A stretch of 64,000 bases of DNA. Origin: an uncultured Paracoccaceae bacterium. GTDB lineage: Bacteria; Pseudomonadota; Alphaproteobacteria; Rhodobacterales; Rhodobacteraceae. This document shows positions 24,666 to 33,735 of this stretch, in pieces. The number at the start of each line of letters is the position of its first letter. The first letter of the stretch is position 1. The notes beneath the pieces were generated by a model. That model had not been told where the DNA came from. It worked only from the letters and a program-made list of their open reading frames with translations, and searched no databases. The stretch covers positions 16,274 through 80,273 of the forward strand of contig CALMSR010000072.1 of NCBI GenBank assembly GCA_937872465.1, read 5' to 3'. The translations under genes and the position numbers were made by a program.

Positions 24666-26111
24666 ATGAGCGATGCCACGCCCGTCCTCTTCTGGTTCCG
24701 GCGCGATCTGCGCCTGAGCGACAATCCCGGCCTCGCCGCCGCCTGCCGCGACGGCGGTCCGGTGGTGCCGGTCTTCCTGCTCGACCCGGAGACCGAGACG
24801 CTCGGCGCGGCGGCGCGATGGCGGCTCGGCCGCTCGCTCGCGGATCTCGGCGCGCGGCTCGAGGCGATCGGCAGCCGCCTGATCCTGCGCCGCGGACCGG
24901 CCGCCTTCACGCTGGAGGCGCTGGCGGCGGAGACCGGCGCGCGCCGGGTCCGCTGGACGCGGCTCTATGCGCCGGAGACGGTCGCCCGGGACCGGCAGGT
25001 CAAGGCGCGCCTGACGGCCGCGGCCTTGGGGGCGACCAGCCATCCGGGGCATCTGCTCCACGAGCCCTGGGAGGTCGCGACCGGCGCCGGCGGTGCCTAC
25101 CGGGTCTTCACGCCGTTCTGGCGCGCGATCGCGCGGCGCGGCCCGGACGAGCCCCTGCCGGGGATCGGCCGGATCCCGGCGCCGGCGGCCTGGCCGGCCT
25201 CCGACGTGCTGGCGGAGTGGCGGCTCGGCGCGGGCATGGACCGCGGCGCCGCCGTGGTCGCGCGCCACGCGAAGATCGGCGAGGCCGCCGCCGCCGCACG
25301 GCTGGCCGAGTTCCTCGAACACCGGATCGGGCGCTATGGCCGCGACCGGGACCGCCCCGATCGCGACGGGACATCGGGGCTCTCGGAGAACCTCACCTGG
25401 GGCGAGATCTCGGTGCGGACCGTCTGGCATGCCGCGCGCCGCGCCGAGGCGGAAGGTGCTGCGGGCGCCACGGCCTTTCTCAGGCAACTCGGCTGGCGGG
25501 ACTTCGCCTGGCACCTGATCTGGCATTGCCCGGAGATCGCGGAGCGGAACTGGCGCGCCGTCTGGGACGATTTTCCCTGGCGCGCGGAGAATGCGGAGGC
25601 CGAACGCTGGCGGCGCGGCATGACCGGCGAGCCGATGGTCGATGCCGGCATGCGCGAGATGTATGTCACGGGCAGGATGCACAACCGCGTCCGCATGCTG
25701 GTGGCGAGCTATCTCACCAAGCATCTGATGACCCATTGGAGGATCGGCGCCGACTGGTTCGCGGAATGCCTGACCGACTGGGATCCGGCCTCGAACGCGA
25801 TGGGCTGGCAATGGGTCGCAGGCTCCGGCCCGGACGCGGCGCCGTTCTTCCGCGTCTTCAATCCCGCGCTTCAGGCGGAGAAATTCGATCCCGAGGGCGC
25901 CTATCGCCGCCGTTTCGTGGCCGAACCGGCGGCAGGGCCGCCCCATGCCGATGCGCGGGCCTATTTCGAGGCGGTGCCGCGATCCTGGGGCCTCGATCCC
26001 TGCGCGGCCTATCCCGAGCCCCTGGTCGACCTGAAGGCCGGCAGGCGGGCGGCGCTGGACGCCTACCGCAAGCATGTCGCCGCCAGCGCGGGCGGGCGCG
26101 CGCCCGCCTGA
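24666..26111 (+). CDS. phrB: Cryptochrome/deoxyribodipyrimidine photolyase
   Basis: 481 residues: an N-terminal photolyase domain (VLFWFRRDLRLSDNPGLAAAC) for the antenna cofactor and a C-terminal FAD domain with GLSENLTWGEISVRTVW, FLRQLGWRDFAWHLIWH, and WRIGADWFAECLTDWDPASNAMGWQWVAGSGPDAAPFFRVFNP. These are the flavin-binding and tryptophan-chain segments of class I CPD photolyases, which repair UV dimers with blue light. It is followed 211 bases later by cfa. In Rhodobacter sphaeroides phrA and cfaA are both in the singlet-oxygen RpoE regulon, so the grouping with cfa and a chrR gene here makes sense. Confidence 0.93.
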   Translation: MSDATPVLFWFRRDLRLSDNPGLAAACRDGGPVVPVFLLDPETETLGAAARWRLGRSLADLGARLEAIGSRLILRRGPAAFTLEALAAETGARRVRWTRLYAPETVARDRQVKARLTAAALGATSHPGHLLHEPWEVATGAGGAYRVFTPFWRAIARRGPDEPLPGIGRIPAPAAWPASDVLAEWRLGAGMDRGAAVVARHAKIGEAAAAARLAEFLEHRIGRYGRDRDRPDRDGTSGLSENLTWGEISVRTVWHAARRAEAEGAAGATAFLRQLGWRDFAWHLIWHCPEIAERNWRAVWDDFPWRAENAEAERWRRGMTGEPMVDAGMREMYVTGRMHNRVRMLVASYLTKHLMTHWRIGADWFAECLTDWDPASNAMGWQWVAGSGPDAAPFFRVFNPALQAEKFDPEGAYRRRFVAEPAAGPPHADARAYFEAVPRSWGLDPCAAYPEPLVDLKAGRRAALDAYRKHVAASAGGRAPA

Positions 26112-26322
26112 CCGGGTGCAAACCCGACGCTCGCGCCGGAGGCTGCCACCGGCACGACGCGGGCGCGCCGCTCCCGCCCGGGGCCGGGCGCCGCCCTCGT
26201 CTTGGGGCGGGACCGCCGAGGAAGAAAAAATCGAACGCCAGATGCGATCGCCCTGCAGCGCGGACACGCAACGCTTGGAATTTCCGGCGAAATCGGTTCT
26301 TATTCTCTGGCGGAGGGTGAAC

Positions 26323-27549
26323 ATGCGGGATGACCTGGCACGGGTGGAAACCTCGACGCGCGGGCAGCGCGACCTGCCGCGCTGGTTCTCGACCAGCTTC
26401 GCGCTGCTTCAGGGCATCCGCACCGGAAGCGTCGATGTGGCACTGCCCGACGGGCGGGTCTTCCGGGCCGAGGGCGAGGAGCCCGGGCCGGCGGCGCGGC
26501 TCGTGATCCGCGACGCGCGGGTCTTCGCCCGGGTGGCGCGCGAGGGCGAGCTCGGCTTCTGCGAGGCCTATCTCGACGGCTGGTGGGACACCCCCGACCT
26601 GCAGGCGCTGCTCGACGTGATCCTCAGCAACAAGAACTGGGTCGACCGCACGCATCCGCTCGCGGCACTCCTGCGCGCCAGCCAGCGCTTCATGCACTGG
26701 CTGAACGCCAATACGAGGTCCCAGGCGAAGCGAAACATCGCCCATCACTACGACCTCGGCAACGGCTTCTACCGCCACTGGCTCGACGAGACGATGACCT
26801 ATTCCTCCGCGCTCTTCGATCAGCAGAGCGAGGATCTCTCCGCGGCACAGCGCCGCAAATACGCCAGCGTGCTCGACCGCATCGGCGCCGGCGAGGGGCA
26901 GCATCTGCTCGAGATCGGCTGCGGCTGGGGGGGCTTCGCGGAATATGCCGCCGGGGAGCGCGGGGTGAAGGTCACGGGCCTCACGATCAGCCGCCAGCAG
27001 CACGATTTCGCCCGGCACCGCATCCAGGCGGCGGGGCTCGGCGAGCGGGTGGCGATCGAGCTGCGCGACTACCGCGACGAGCGCGGCGCCTATGACGGCA
27101 TCGCCTCGATCGAGATGTTCGAGGCGGTGGGCGAGAAATACTGGCCCGCCTTCTTCGACACCGTGCGCGACCGGCTCAAGCCCGGCACGCAGGCGACGAT
27201 CCAGGTCATCACCATCCCGGATTCGCTCTTTCCCACCTACCGCAAGACGGTGGACTTCATCCAGAAATACATCTTCCCCGGGGGCATGCTGCCGAGCCCC
27301 GGGGCGCTGCAGGCCCAGATCCTGCGCGCGGGCCTCAAGCCGGTGGGCTCGCTGGAATTCGGCCAGAGCTATTCCGAGACCCTGCGGCGCTGGCATGCCG
27401 CCTTCAACGCGGCCTGGGCCGAGATCCAGCCGCTCGGCTTCGACGAGCGCTTCCGGCGCATGTGGAACCTCTATCTCACCTCCTGCGCGGCCTCGTTCCT
27501 CACGGGAACGACCGACGTCGCCCAGGTGACGATGCGCCGGCCGGCCTGA
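26323..27549 (+). CDS. cfa: Cyclopropane-fatty-acyl-phospholipid synthase family methyltransferase
   Basis: A 408-residue SAM-dependent methyltransferase. Motif I is LLEIGCGWGGFAEYAA, preceded by the family segment NIAHHYDLGNGFYRHWLDETMTYSSALF; later IQVITIPDSLFPTYRKTVDFIQKYIFPGGMLPS is also typical of Cfa. It converts unsaturated membrane phospholipid chains into cyclopropane (or furan precursor) chains. The start at 26323 has GGAGG nine bases upstream, and TTATTCT at about 26299 may be its -10. It converges on a chrR-like gene, in line with Rhodobacter where cfaA responds to singlet oxygen through RpoE-ChrR. Confidence 0.9.
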   Translation: MRDDLARVETSTRGQRDLPRWFSTSFALLQGIRTGSVDVALPDGRVFRAEGEEPGPAARLVIRDARVFARVAREGELGFCEAYLDGWWDTPDLQALLDVILSNKNWVDRTHPLAALLRASQRFMHWLNANTRSQAKRNIAHHYDLGNGFYRHWLDETMTYSSALFDQQSEDLSAAQRRKYASVLDRIGAGEGQHLLEIGCGWGGFAEYAAGERGVKVTGLTISRQQHDFARHRIQAAGLGERVAIELRDYRDERGAYDGIASIEMFEAVGEKYWPAFFDTVRDRLKPGTQATIQVITIPDSLFPTYRKTVDFIQKYIFPGGMLPSPGALQAQILRAGLKPVGSLEFGQSYSETLRRWHAAFNAAWAEIQPLGFDERFRRMWNLYLTSCAASFLTGTTDVAQVTMRRPA

Positions 27550-27643
27550 CGGCCTGCCCGTTCCGGATGGGGTGCGGGGTTTCCTTCCGTCTGCCGAAGG
27601 TCGCTTCGCATCCGGCCAGCACGAACCGGCGCCCCTGCAGGGA

Positions 27644-28297
27644 TCAGCCGGTCAGCAGGTTCAGCGCCGGGCCGAAGCGGCCGGTGAAGCGCATCCTGCC
27701 GGAGAGCACGAAGAGGCAGAGGCAGGTCTCGTTTCCGACGATCTCGGGGCGATGGTCGTCGTCCTCGTCGGCGCGGGCGATGTCGCCGCGGCCAAAGATC
27801 CGCTCGCCGTCGCGCATCTGCCCGGCGAGGATCAGGGTCGCCTCCTCCCCGGAATGGGTGTGGGCGGGGATGCGCACGCCCGGCCGCGCGCGCACGAGGC
27901 TGACCCGTTCCGCGCCGAAGCCTTCCATCCGGTATTCCGCGAGCCCCGGCAGGCGGAAGCTCCAGCGGATCGCGTCGGTGCCGCCGCCCAGCCGCGCGCG
28001 CAGCGGCGCGGGCAGGGGCCAGCCGGGCTCGACCAGCGGCGCCGGCCCGGAACGGCCAGGTGCCTCCGCCCGCGCCTCGAACCGGGCGAGCGCGCGCGCG
28101 AGGCAATCCTCCCCGGTCGGCACCGCGGGCTCCTCCGCGAGCAGCCCGCCGCAGAGGCATTCGAGCGCCGCGACCGCATGCCGGCAGGCGGGGCAGAAGG
28201 TGAGATGGCACGCCACGAGCAGGCTCATGCCGTCCGACAGCGAGCCCTCGGCATAGGCGCCGAGCGTCGTCTGCGAAGGATGCCGGTCCGGGTCCAC
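27644..28297 (-). CDS. chrR: ChrR-type zinc anti-sigma factor with cupin domain
   Basis: 217 residues if the GTG at 28295-28297 is used. This start is chosen because it places the zinc ligands H6, H31, C35 and C38 at exactly the positions known in Rhodobacter ChrR (segment ACHLTFCPACRHAV). The C-terminal half is a cupin (VRIPAHTHSGEEATLILAGQMRDGERIFGRGDIARAD), the part that senses singlet oxygen or peroxides. The usual partner rpoE is not upstream: only 125 bases separate this gene from the divergent NUDIX gene. A TGATCC/TATCAG pair upstream may be an RpoE-type promoter. The cognate sigma must be encoded elsewhere, or this is a stand-alone paralogue. Confidence 0.85.
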   Translation of the reverse strand: MDPDRHPSQTTLGAYAEGSLSDGMSLLVACHLTFCPACRHAVAALECLCGGLLAEEPAVPTGEDCLARALARFEARAEAPGRSGPAPLVEPGWPLPAPLRARLGGGTDAIRWSFRLPGLAEYRMEGFGAERVSLVRARPGVRIPAHTHSGEEATLILAGQMRDGERIFGRGDIARADEDDDHRPEIVGNETCLCLFVLSGRMRFTGRFGPALNLLTG

Positions 28298-28325
28298 GGA
28301 TGCCCCGCGTTCGAATTGCTTTGCC

Positions 28326-28355
28326 CTGATACGGGGAAATCGTGCAACTGGATCA
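28326..28355 (-). promoter_or_regulatory. Possible RpoE(ECF11)-type promoter for chrR
   Basis: On the minus strand TGATCC (28355-28350) is followed after 18 bases by TATCAG (28331-28326), about 29 bases before the GTG start. TGATC is the -35 element reported for the Rhodobacter RpoE of the RpoE-ChrR system; the -10 match is weak. A TTGACA also lies just upstream (28362-28357), so a housekeeping promoter is an alternative. Confidence 0.35.
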
Positions 28356-28422
28356 CTTGTCAACCGTCCGGGCGCGCCGGCGATGCATGGGATGGTGCGA
28401 TTGTGGCCGCAGGGAGAATGCC

Positions 28423-29562
28423 ATGACCGAGATCTTCCTGCCCGGCCCGCTGGGAGGCGCCGGGGCGGTGGCGGCGATGATCGGCGGCGCGGAGCCGCAG
28501 GTTTCGGCCGTCCCTGCGATCCTCGACGGCCATCGCCTGCAAGTCGATTGCGACGGCCTGCGCCTGGTCCCGGTGCCCGCGCCCGGTGCCGAGCTCGAAG
28601 GGCGGCTGATCGCGGCCGGGGGGGAGGCCGCCGCGCGGCTGCGGTTCGGCCTCGCTTCCATGGGCGGGCGGGCAGGGGCGCTCCCGGTCCGCCTGGACGG
28701 GGAGGTCCGGCGCGCCGAGGTCCGTGTCGCTGATGCCGCGGAAGCGCCGGGGGCGGCCTGGTCGGCATCGCGCTGGTCGCCGGCGCTCGACATCGCCCTC
28801 GCGGAGGCCCTGGCGGAGGTTCTCGGCCAGTTCGGGCGGTGCGACGCCGGGGCGATGCCCCGCCTGCTGCCGGGCATCGCCATGCGCGCGGCGGCACGGA
28901 CCGCGGGCCGCCTGGAGCCCGGCGCCGTGGCGCTCCGGCGAGGGTTCGCGCGCGGCGACGTGGCGCAGGTGGCGCTGCGCTATCCTTACGCGGAATTCTT
29001 CGGCATCGAGGAGCATCTGCTGCGCCACCGCCGCTTCGACGGCTCGATGTCGGAGCCGGTCGGTCGGGCGGTCTTCACCAGCGGCGACGCGGTCACGGTC
29101 CTGCCCTTCGACCCCCGGCGCGATGCGGTCCTGCTCATCGAGCAGTTCCGCGCCGGGCCGCATGCGCGGCGCGACAGCCATCCCTGGTGCCTCGAGGCGG
29201 TCGCGGGGCGGCGGGACGGGCTGGAGCTGCCGGAGGAGACGGCGCGGCGCGAGGCCCGCGAGGAGGCCGGGCTCGAGCTGGGCCGGCTGGAGCGGATCGC
29301 GGCCTATTACCCGGCCCCCGGCGTGGCCGCGGAATTCATCACCGCCTTCGTCGGCGAGGCCGATCTCGGCGCGGCGGGTGGCGTGCACGGCCTCGACGAG
29401 GAGCACGAGGACATCCGCGGCTTCGTCGCCCCCCTCGACGCGGCGCTCGCCACCGTGGCCAGCGGCGAGGCCAACAACGCGCCATTGCTGGTCTCGCTGC
29501 TCTGGCTCGCGCTCAACCGCCACCGGCTGGTGGCGGAATGGAGCCCCGCCGGCAATGCTTGA
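28423..29562 (+). CDS. trgB: NUDIX hydrolase, TrgB-like
   Basis: 379 residues. The C-terminal NUDIX domain has a complete box: G-x5-E-x7-REAREEAGL in the stretch GRRDGLELPEETARREAREEAGLEL, and the context (VLLIEQFRAGPHARRDSHPWCLEAVAG) is that of ADP-ribose pyrophosphatases. The first 200 residues form a separate domain ending in RYPYAEFFGIEEHLLRHRRFDGSMSEPV. This architecture and the cysteine synthase gene that follows match the trgB-cysK region linked to tellurite resistance in Rhodobacter sphaeroides. The enzyme probably hydrolyses ADP-ribose-type nucleotides. It is first in a rightward run with cysK and an MscS gene. Confidence 0.83.
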   Translation: MTEIFLPGPLGGAGAVAAMIGGAEPQVSAVPAILDGHRLQVDCDGLRLVPVPAPGAELEGRLIAAGGEAAARLRFGLASMGGRAGALPVRLDGEVRRAEVRVADAAEAPGAAWSASRWSPALDIALAEALAEVLGQFGRCDAGAMPRLLPGIAMRAAARTAGRLEPGAVALRRGFARGDVAQVALRYPYAEFFGIEEHLLRHRRFDGSMSEPVGRAVFTSGDAVTVLPFDPRRDAVLLIEQFRAGPHARRDSHPWCLEAVAGRRDGLELPEETARREAREEAGLELGRLERIAAYYPAPGVAAEFITAFVGEADLGAAGGVHGLDEEHEDIRGFVAPLDAALATVASGEANNAPLLVSLLWLALNRHRLVAEWSPAGNA

Positions 29563-29621
29563 TGCACCGGTCCCGAGCCGCTAAGTCATCGGTCCGGGAA
29601 GCGGACTGGCGGGAGACGAGC

Positions 29622-30659
29622 ATGCGCGTTGCACGGGACCTGCCCGAGGCCGTCGGCGGCACGCCGCTGATCCGCCTGCGCCGGGTCTCCGAGGCCACGG
29701 GCTGCGAGATCTGGGGCAAGGCCGAATTCATGAATCCCGGCCAGTCGGTCAAGGACCGCGCCGCGCTCTGGATCATCCGCGACGCCATCGCGCGCGGCAC
29801 GCTCGCGCCCGGCGGCACCATCGTCGAGGGCACCGCCGGAAACACCGGGATCGGCCTCGCGCTGATCGGGGCGGCGATGGGGTTCCGCACCGTCATCGTC
29901 ATCCCCGAGACCCAGAGCCGGGAGAAAAAGGACATGCTGCGCATCGCCGGCGCGGAACTGGTGGAGGTGCCGGCGGTCCCCTATCGCGATCCGAACAATT
30001 ACGTGAGATATTCCGGCCGGCTGGCCGAGGCGATGGCCGCGACCGAGCCGGGGGGCGCGGTCTGGGCCAACCAGTTCGACAATGTCGCCAACCGCCGGGC
30101 CCATGTGGAGAGCACGGCGCCCGAGATCTGGGAGCAGACCGGCGGGCGCATCGACGGCTTCATCTGCGCGGTCGGCTCGGGCGGAACGCTCGCCGGCGTG
30201 GCCGAGGGGCTCCGTGCGCGCAGGGGCGACCTGCGGATCGGCCTCGCGGATCCGGACGGCGCCGCGCTCTACAATTACTACGCGCATGGGGAGCTGAAGG
30301 CCGAGGGCAGCTCGATCACCGAAGGCATCGGCCAGGGCCGGATCACCGCCAATCTCGAGGGGCTGACGGTGGACATGCCCTACAACATTCCCGATTCCGA
30401 GGCGATTCCGGTCGTCTTCGACCTCCTGCGCGACGAGGGGCTCTGCATGGGGCCCTCGACCGGGATCAATGTCGCGGGGGCGGTCCGCATGGCACGCGAC
30501 CTCGGCCCGGGCCACGTCATCGTGACCATCCTCTGCGACTACGGGACGCGCTATCAGTCGAGGATCTTCGACCCCGAGTTCCTCCGGTCGAAGGGATTGC
30601 CGGCTCCGGACTGGCTCTCGACGCGACGGGGCGGGATCCCGGATGTCACCGCTGGCTAG
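29622..30659 (+). CDS. cysK: Cysteine synthase A-type PLP enzyme
   Basis: A 345-residue fold-type II PLP enzyme. The PLP lysine is K44 in NPGQSVKDRAA; the substrate loop EGTAGNTGIGLA and the phosphate-binding GSGGTLAGVAEGL follow. It forms cysteine from O-acetylserine and sulfide. It is slightly longer than E. coli CysK, with an insertion around residues 120-135 (VPAVPYRDPNNYVRYSGRLAEA) typical of an alpha-proteobacterial subgroup. It lies 59 bases after the trgB-like gene and its end overlaps the following MscS gene by 17 bases. Confidence 0.9.
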   Translation: MRVARDLPEAVGGTPLIRLRRVSEATGCEIWGKAEFMNPGQSVKDRAALWIIRDAIARGTLAPGGTIVEGTAGNTGIGLALIGAAMGFRTVIVIPETQSREKKDMLRIAGAELVEVPAVPYRDPNNYVRYSGRLAEAMAATEPGGAVWANQFDNVANRRAHVESTAPEIWEQTGGRIDGFICAVGSGGTLAGVAEGLRARRGDLRIGLADPDGAALYNYYAHGELKAEGSSITEGIGQGRITANLEGLTVDMPYNIPDSEAIPVVFDLLRDEGLCMGPSTGINVAGAVRMARDLGPGHVIVTILCDYGTRYQSRIFDPEFLRSKGLPAPDWLSTRRGGIPDVTAG

Positions 30660-33168
30660 GCCGGGCGCCGGGGCGCGGATGGCGGGTGCCTTGCGGCTCG
30701 CCGCTTGCCTCCTGCTCGTGCTCGCCGCCCAGCTTGCCCTGCCGGCGCAGGCGCAAGAGCAGGCGCAGGAGCAGGCGCAGGCGCAGGACGATCAGGCCGC
30801 GGTCCTCTTTCCCGAGGCCGAGGAAGCCCCGGTCCCGCCGCCGAGCGCCTCGCAGACGGAACTGACGCAGGCGGCGCTGAAATTCGCCAAGAGCACGGAT
30901 GTGCTCGCCGACCGCGCCGAGGAGCGCATCGGCGACGAGACCATTCCCACGCCGGCGCTTGAATCCCTGCGTGCGGAGCTCGTGACCCATCGCGACAAGC
31001 TCCAGCAGATGGAGGCCCAGCTCACCTCGCCGGTCGACGATCTGAACGATCGGATCAAGGCGCTGGGCCCGCCGCCGGCGGAGGGGGCCACGGAGGCGCC
31101 CGAGGTGGCGCGCCTGCGCGAATCGCTCGATGCGCAGCTCACCGAGGCGCAGGCGCCGGTCCTGGTGGTCCAGGAGGCCATCCAGCGCTCCAGCACGCTC
31201 ATCTCCGAGATCGACCGCATCATCCGCGCGCGCTTCTCGAACCTCCTGCTGAGCCACGGGGCGAGCCCCCTTCGCCCCGGCAACTGGATCGTCGCGGCCG
31301 AAGAGCTCGCCGCGGACGCCGCCCGGACCGCAGGCCATGTGCGCTCGGTGCTCGACGATCCCGTCGACCGTGCCAATATCCTGCGCCGGCTGCCGATCAA
31401 CATCCTGCTCGTGATCGCGGGCCTCGCCGTCACCTTCTCGCTGCGCTGGCGGCTCAACGACTGGATCGACGGGCGGCTGGCCGAGGCGACCACGCTCTCC
31501 TCCGTCGCCTGGATCGTGGCGCTCAGAAACATCAACCGCCTCGTGGTGCCGGCGGTCGGCGTGGGGCTGCTCTTCGCCGCGCTGGAGCCCCAGGGGCTGG
31601 TCGGGCGCGCCGAGACGCGGTCCTTCTTCGCCTTGCCCGAATACGTCCTGGTGCTGATCGGCGCGAGCTGGCTCGGGGGCAGCCTCTTCGCGCCACGGTC
31701 CGGCGCGCATCGGATCCTGCCCATCGACGACGCCGAGGCGCGGTCCGGCGCGCGCCTCGTCGGCTGGATCGGGGTGGTTCTGGCGCTCGCCTTCCTCTTG
31801 GTCGAGCTGGCGACATGGTGGGAGCTCTCGCCCGCGACCCAGTCGGTGCTCTGGTTCCCGGTCATCCTCGCCGGCTCGCTGCTGCTCTGGCGGTCGGCGC
31901 GGCAGATCCGGCGGCTCGCCCATCGCATGGAGCACGCCGCCGCGGATCGCGGCGAGACCGCCGGCCCCGGCATCAGTGTCCGGCTGGTCCGGCTCACCGT
32001 GCCGATCCTGCGGCTGCTCGCGATCTTCGCGCCGCTCCATGCGGCGCTGGGATACATCCCGGCCGCGGCCTTCATGGTCTTCCCCATGCTGATGACGCTG
32101 GGCCTCGCCGGCTCGGCGCTGGTGGTCTTCGACCTGCTGAACAAGACCCTCGTCTCGGTGGTCACCCGCGGCCGCGAGAAGGTCGGCGACTTCGACGGCG
32201 GCCTGATCCCGATCCTGGTGGGCACGCTGGTGATCCTCGGCAGCATCCCGCTCCTCGCCCTGATCTGGGGGGCGCGGCCCTCCGACATCCGCGACACCTG
32301 GGTGCTCCTGCGCGACGGGGTGACGGTCGGCGGCATCCCGATCTCGTTTCAGGTGGTCGTGGTCTTCGTCGCGGTCTTCGGCCTGGCGGTCGCGGCCACG
32401 CGCGTGCTGCAATCGGTGCTCAAGAGCACGGTGCTGCCGCGGACCCGGCTCGATCCCGGCGCGAAGAACGCGGTCCATGCCGGCGTCGGCTATGTCGGCT
32501 TCGCGCTCGCGGGGATCGCCGGGGTCTCGGCGGCCGGCGTCGACCTCTCCAGCCTCGCGATCGTCGCCGGCGCGCTCTCGGTCGGCATCGGCTTCGGCCT
32601 GCAGACGGTCGTCTCGAATTTCGTCTCCGGCATCATCCTGCTCATCGAGCGGCCGATCAAGGAGGGCGACTGGATCGAGGTCGGCGGCTTCTCCGGCTAT
32701 GTGCGCGGCATCCGCGTGCGCTCGACCGAGATCGAGACCTTCGACCGCGCCAGCGTCATCGTGCCCAATTCCGACCTCATCGCCGGAAGCGTGCTCAACC
32801 GGACCCATGCCGGGATCTCGGGGCGCCTGATCGTGCCGGTCGGGGTCAGCTACAGCAGCGATCCGCGCGAGGTCGAGCGCATCCTGATGGAGATCGCCGA
32901 GGAGCATCCGCTGGTGCTCGACGACCCGCCGCCGGCGGTGATCTTCATGAGCTTCGGCGCGGATTGCCTGAACTTCGAGATCCGCTGCCGCCTGCGCGAC
33001 GTCAACTTCATGCTGACGGTGCATTCCGACATGAATTTCGAGATCATCGCGCGTTTCCGCGCCGCCGGGATATCCATTCCCTTTCCGCAGCGCGACGTGC
33101 ACATCCAGGGCCTCGACCGGATCGTCGGCTCGATCGGCCCGCGGCCCGCGGGCGAGGACCCGGCTTGA
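30643..33168 (+). CDS. DUF3772-type mechanosensitive ion channel (MscS family)
   Basis: 841 residues. A signal peptide (LRLAACLLLVLAAQLALPAQAQ) is followed by a Gln/Glu-Ala repeat (EQAQEQAQAQ), a periplasmic DUF3772 coiled-coil domain to about 260, some ten transmembrane helices, and the MscS core. The pore helix lies in LSSLAIVAGALSVGIGFGLQTVVSNFVSGIILLIERP, followed by the beta domain (GYVRGIRVRSTEIETFDRASVIVPNSDLIAG). It is an envelope osmotic safety channel of the large MscK/DUF3772 class. The first ATG (30643) overlaps cysK; ATG 30679 would also give a good signal peptide. Confidence 0.9.
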   Translation: MSPLARPGAGARMAGALRLAACLLLVLAAQLALPAQAQEQAQEQAQAQDDQAAVLFPEAEEAPVPPPSASQTELTQAALKFAKSTDVLADRAEERIGDETIPTPALESLRAELVTHRDKLQQMEAQLTSPVDDLNDRIKALGPPPAEGATEAPEVARLRESLDAQLTEAQAPVLVVQEAIQRSSTLISEIDRIIRARFSNLLLSHGASPLRPGNWIVAAEELAADAARTAGHVRSVLDDPVDRANILRRLPINILLVIAGLAVTFSLRWRLNDWIDGRLAEATTLSSVAWIVALRNINRLVVPAVGVGLLFAALEPQGLVGRAETRSFFALPEYVLVLIGASWLGGSLFAPRSGAHRILPIDDAEARSGARLVGWIGVVLALAFLLVELATWWELSPATQSVLWFPVILAGSLLLWRSARQIRRLAHRMEHAAADRGETAGPGISVRLVRLTVPILRLLAIFAPLHAALGYIPAAAFMVFPMLMTLGLAGSALVVFDLLNKTLVSVVTRGREKVGDFDGGLIPILVGTLVILGSIPLLALIWGARPSDIRDTWVLLRDGVTVGGIPISFQVVVVFVAVFGLAVAATRVLQSVLKSTVLPRTRLDPGAKNAVHAGVGYVGFALAGIAGVSAAGVDLSSLAIVAGALSVGIGFGLQTVVSNFVSGIILLIERPIKEGDWIEVGGFSGYVRGIRVRSTEIETFDRASVIVPNSDLIAGSVLNRTHAGISGRLIVPVGVSYSSDPREVERILMEIAEEHPLVLDDPPPAVIFMSFGADCLNFEIRCRLRDVNFMLTVHSDMNFEIIARFRAAGISIPFPQRDVHIQGLDRIVGSIGPRPAGEDPA

Positions 33169-33191
33169 CTTCCGCCGCACGGCTGGCGATA
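33167..33191 (+). promoter_or_regulatory. Likely sigma-70 promoter of rplU-rpmA
   Basis: TTGACT at about 33165-33170 overlaps the stop of the MscS gene and is followed 17-19 bases later by GATATA/TATAGC (about 33188-33195). It lies some 145 bases upstream of rplU, leaving a leader long enough for ribosomal-protein autoregulation. No other promoter-like pair is evident in the gap. Confidence 0.45.
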
Positions 33192-33338
33192 TAGCCGCCT
33201 CTCGCGCCCTCCGCGGCGCGGGATCGTTTCGCTTGAGCAAGGCGCGCTGTCCGCAGGCGCGGGGGAAGCTCTCCCGCAGCAACGCCGGTCGATCCGGGGC
33301 CGCAGGACGCGGGGAACAAGAGAGAAGGAAAGGCGCGG

Positions 33339-33722
33339 ATGTTCGCGGTTCTGAAGACGGGCGGCAAGCAATACAAGGTTTCCGCCAATGATGTGCTCAC
33401 CGTGGAGAAGCTGGCGGGCGATGCCGGCGACACGGTCCAGTTCGACGAGATCCTGATGCTGGGCGGCGACGCGGTGACGGTCGGCACGCCCCTGGTCAAG
33501 GGCGCCTCGGTCAGGGCCGAGGTGCTCGAGCAGATGCTCGGCCCCAAGGTCGTGTCCTACAAGAAGCGGCGGCGCAAGCATTCCTCGCAGCGCAAGCGCG
33601 GCCATCGCCAGCAGCTGACCCGGGTGCGGATCACCGACATCAGCGCCTCCGCGCCCAAGGCGAAGGCCGCCAGGGCCGAGGTGGCCGAGCCGGTCGCGGC
33701 GGAAGCCGTCGCGGCGAACTGA
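33339..33722 (+). CDS. rplU: 50S ribosomal protein L21
   Basis: 127 residues. MFAVLKTGGKQYKVSANDVLTVEKL and the basic KVVSYKKRRRKHSSQRKRGHRQQLTRVRITDI segment are diagnostic for bL21. A C-terminal Ala/Glu-rich extension of about 25 residues (KAKAARAEVAEPVAAEAVAAN) is common in alpha-proteobacteria. AGAAGGAAAGG lies before the start. It is followed by rpmA after 13 bases and later obgE, the conserved bacterial order. Confidence 0.98.
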   Translation: MFAVLKTGGKQYKVSANDVLTVEKLAGDAGDTVQFDEILMLGGDAVTVGTPLVKGASVRAEVLEQMLGPKVVSYKKRRRKHSSQRKRGHRQQLTRVRITDISASAPKAKAARAEVAEPVAAEAVAAN

Positions 33723-33735
33723 AGGAGAGAGCGCA

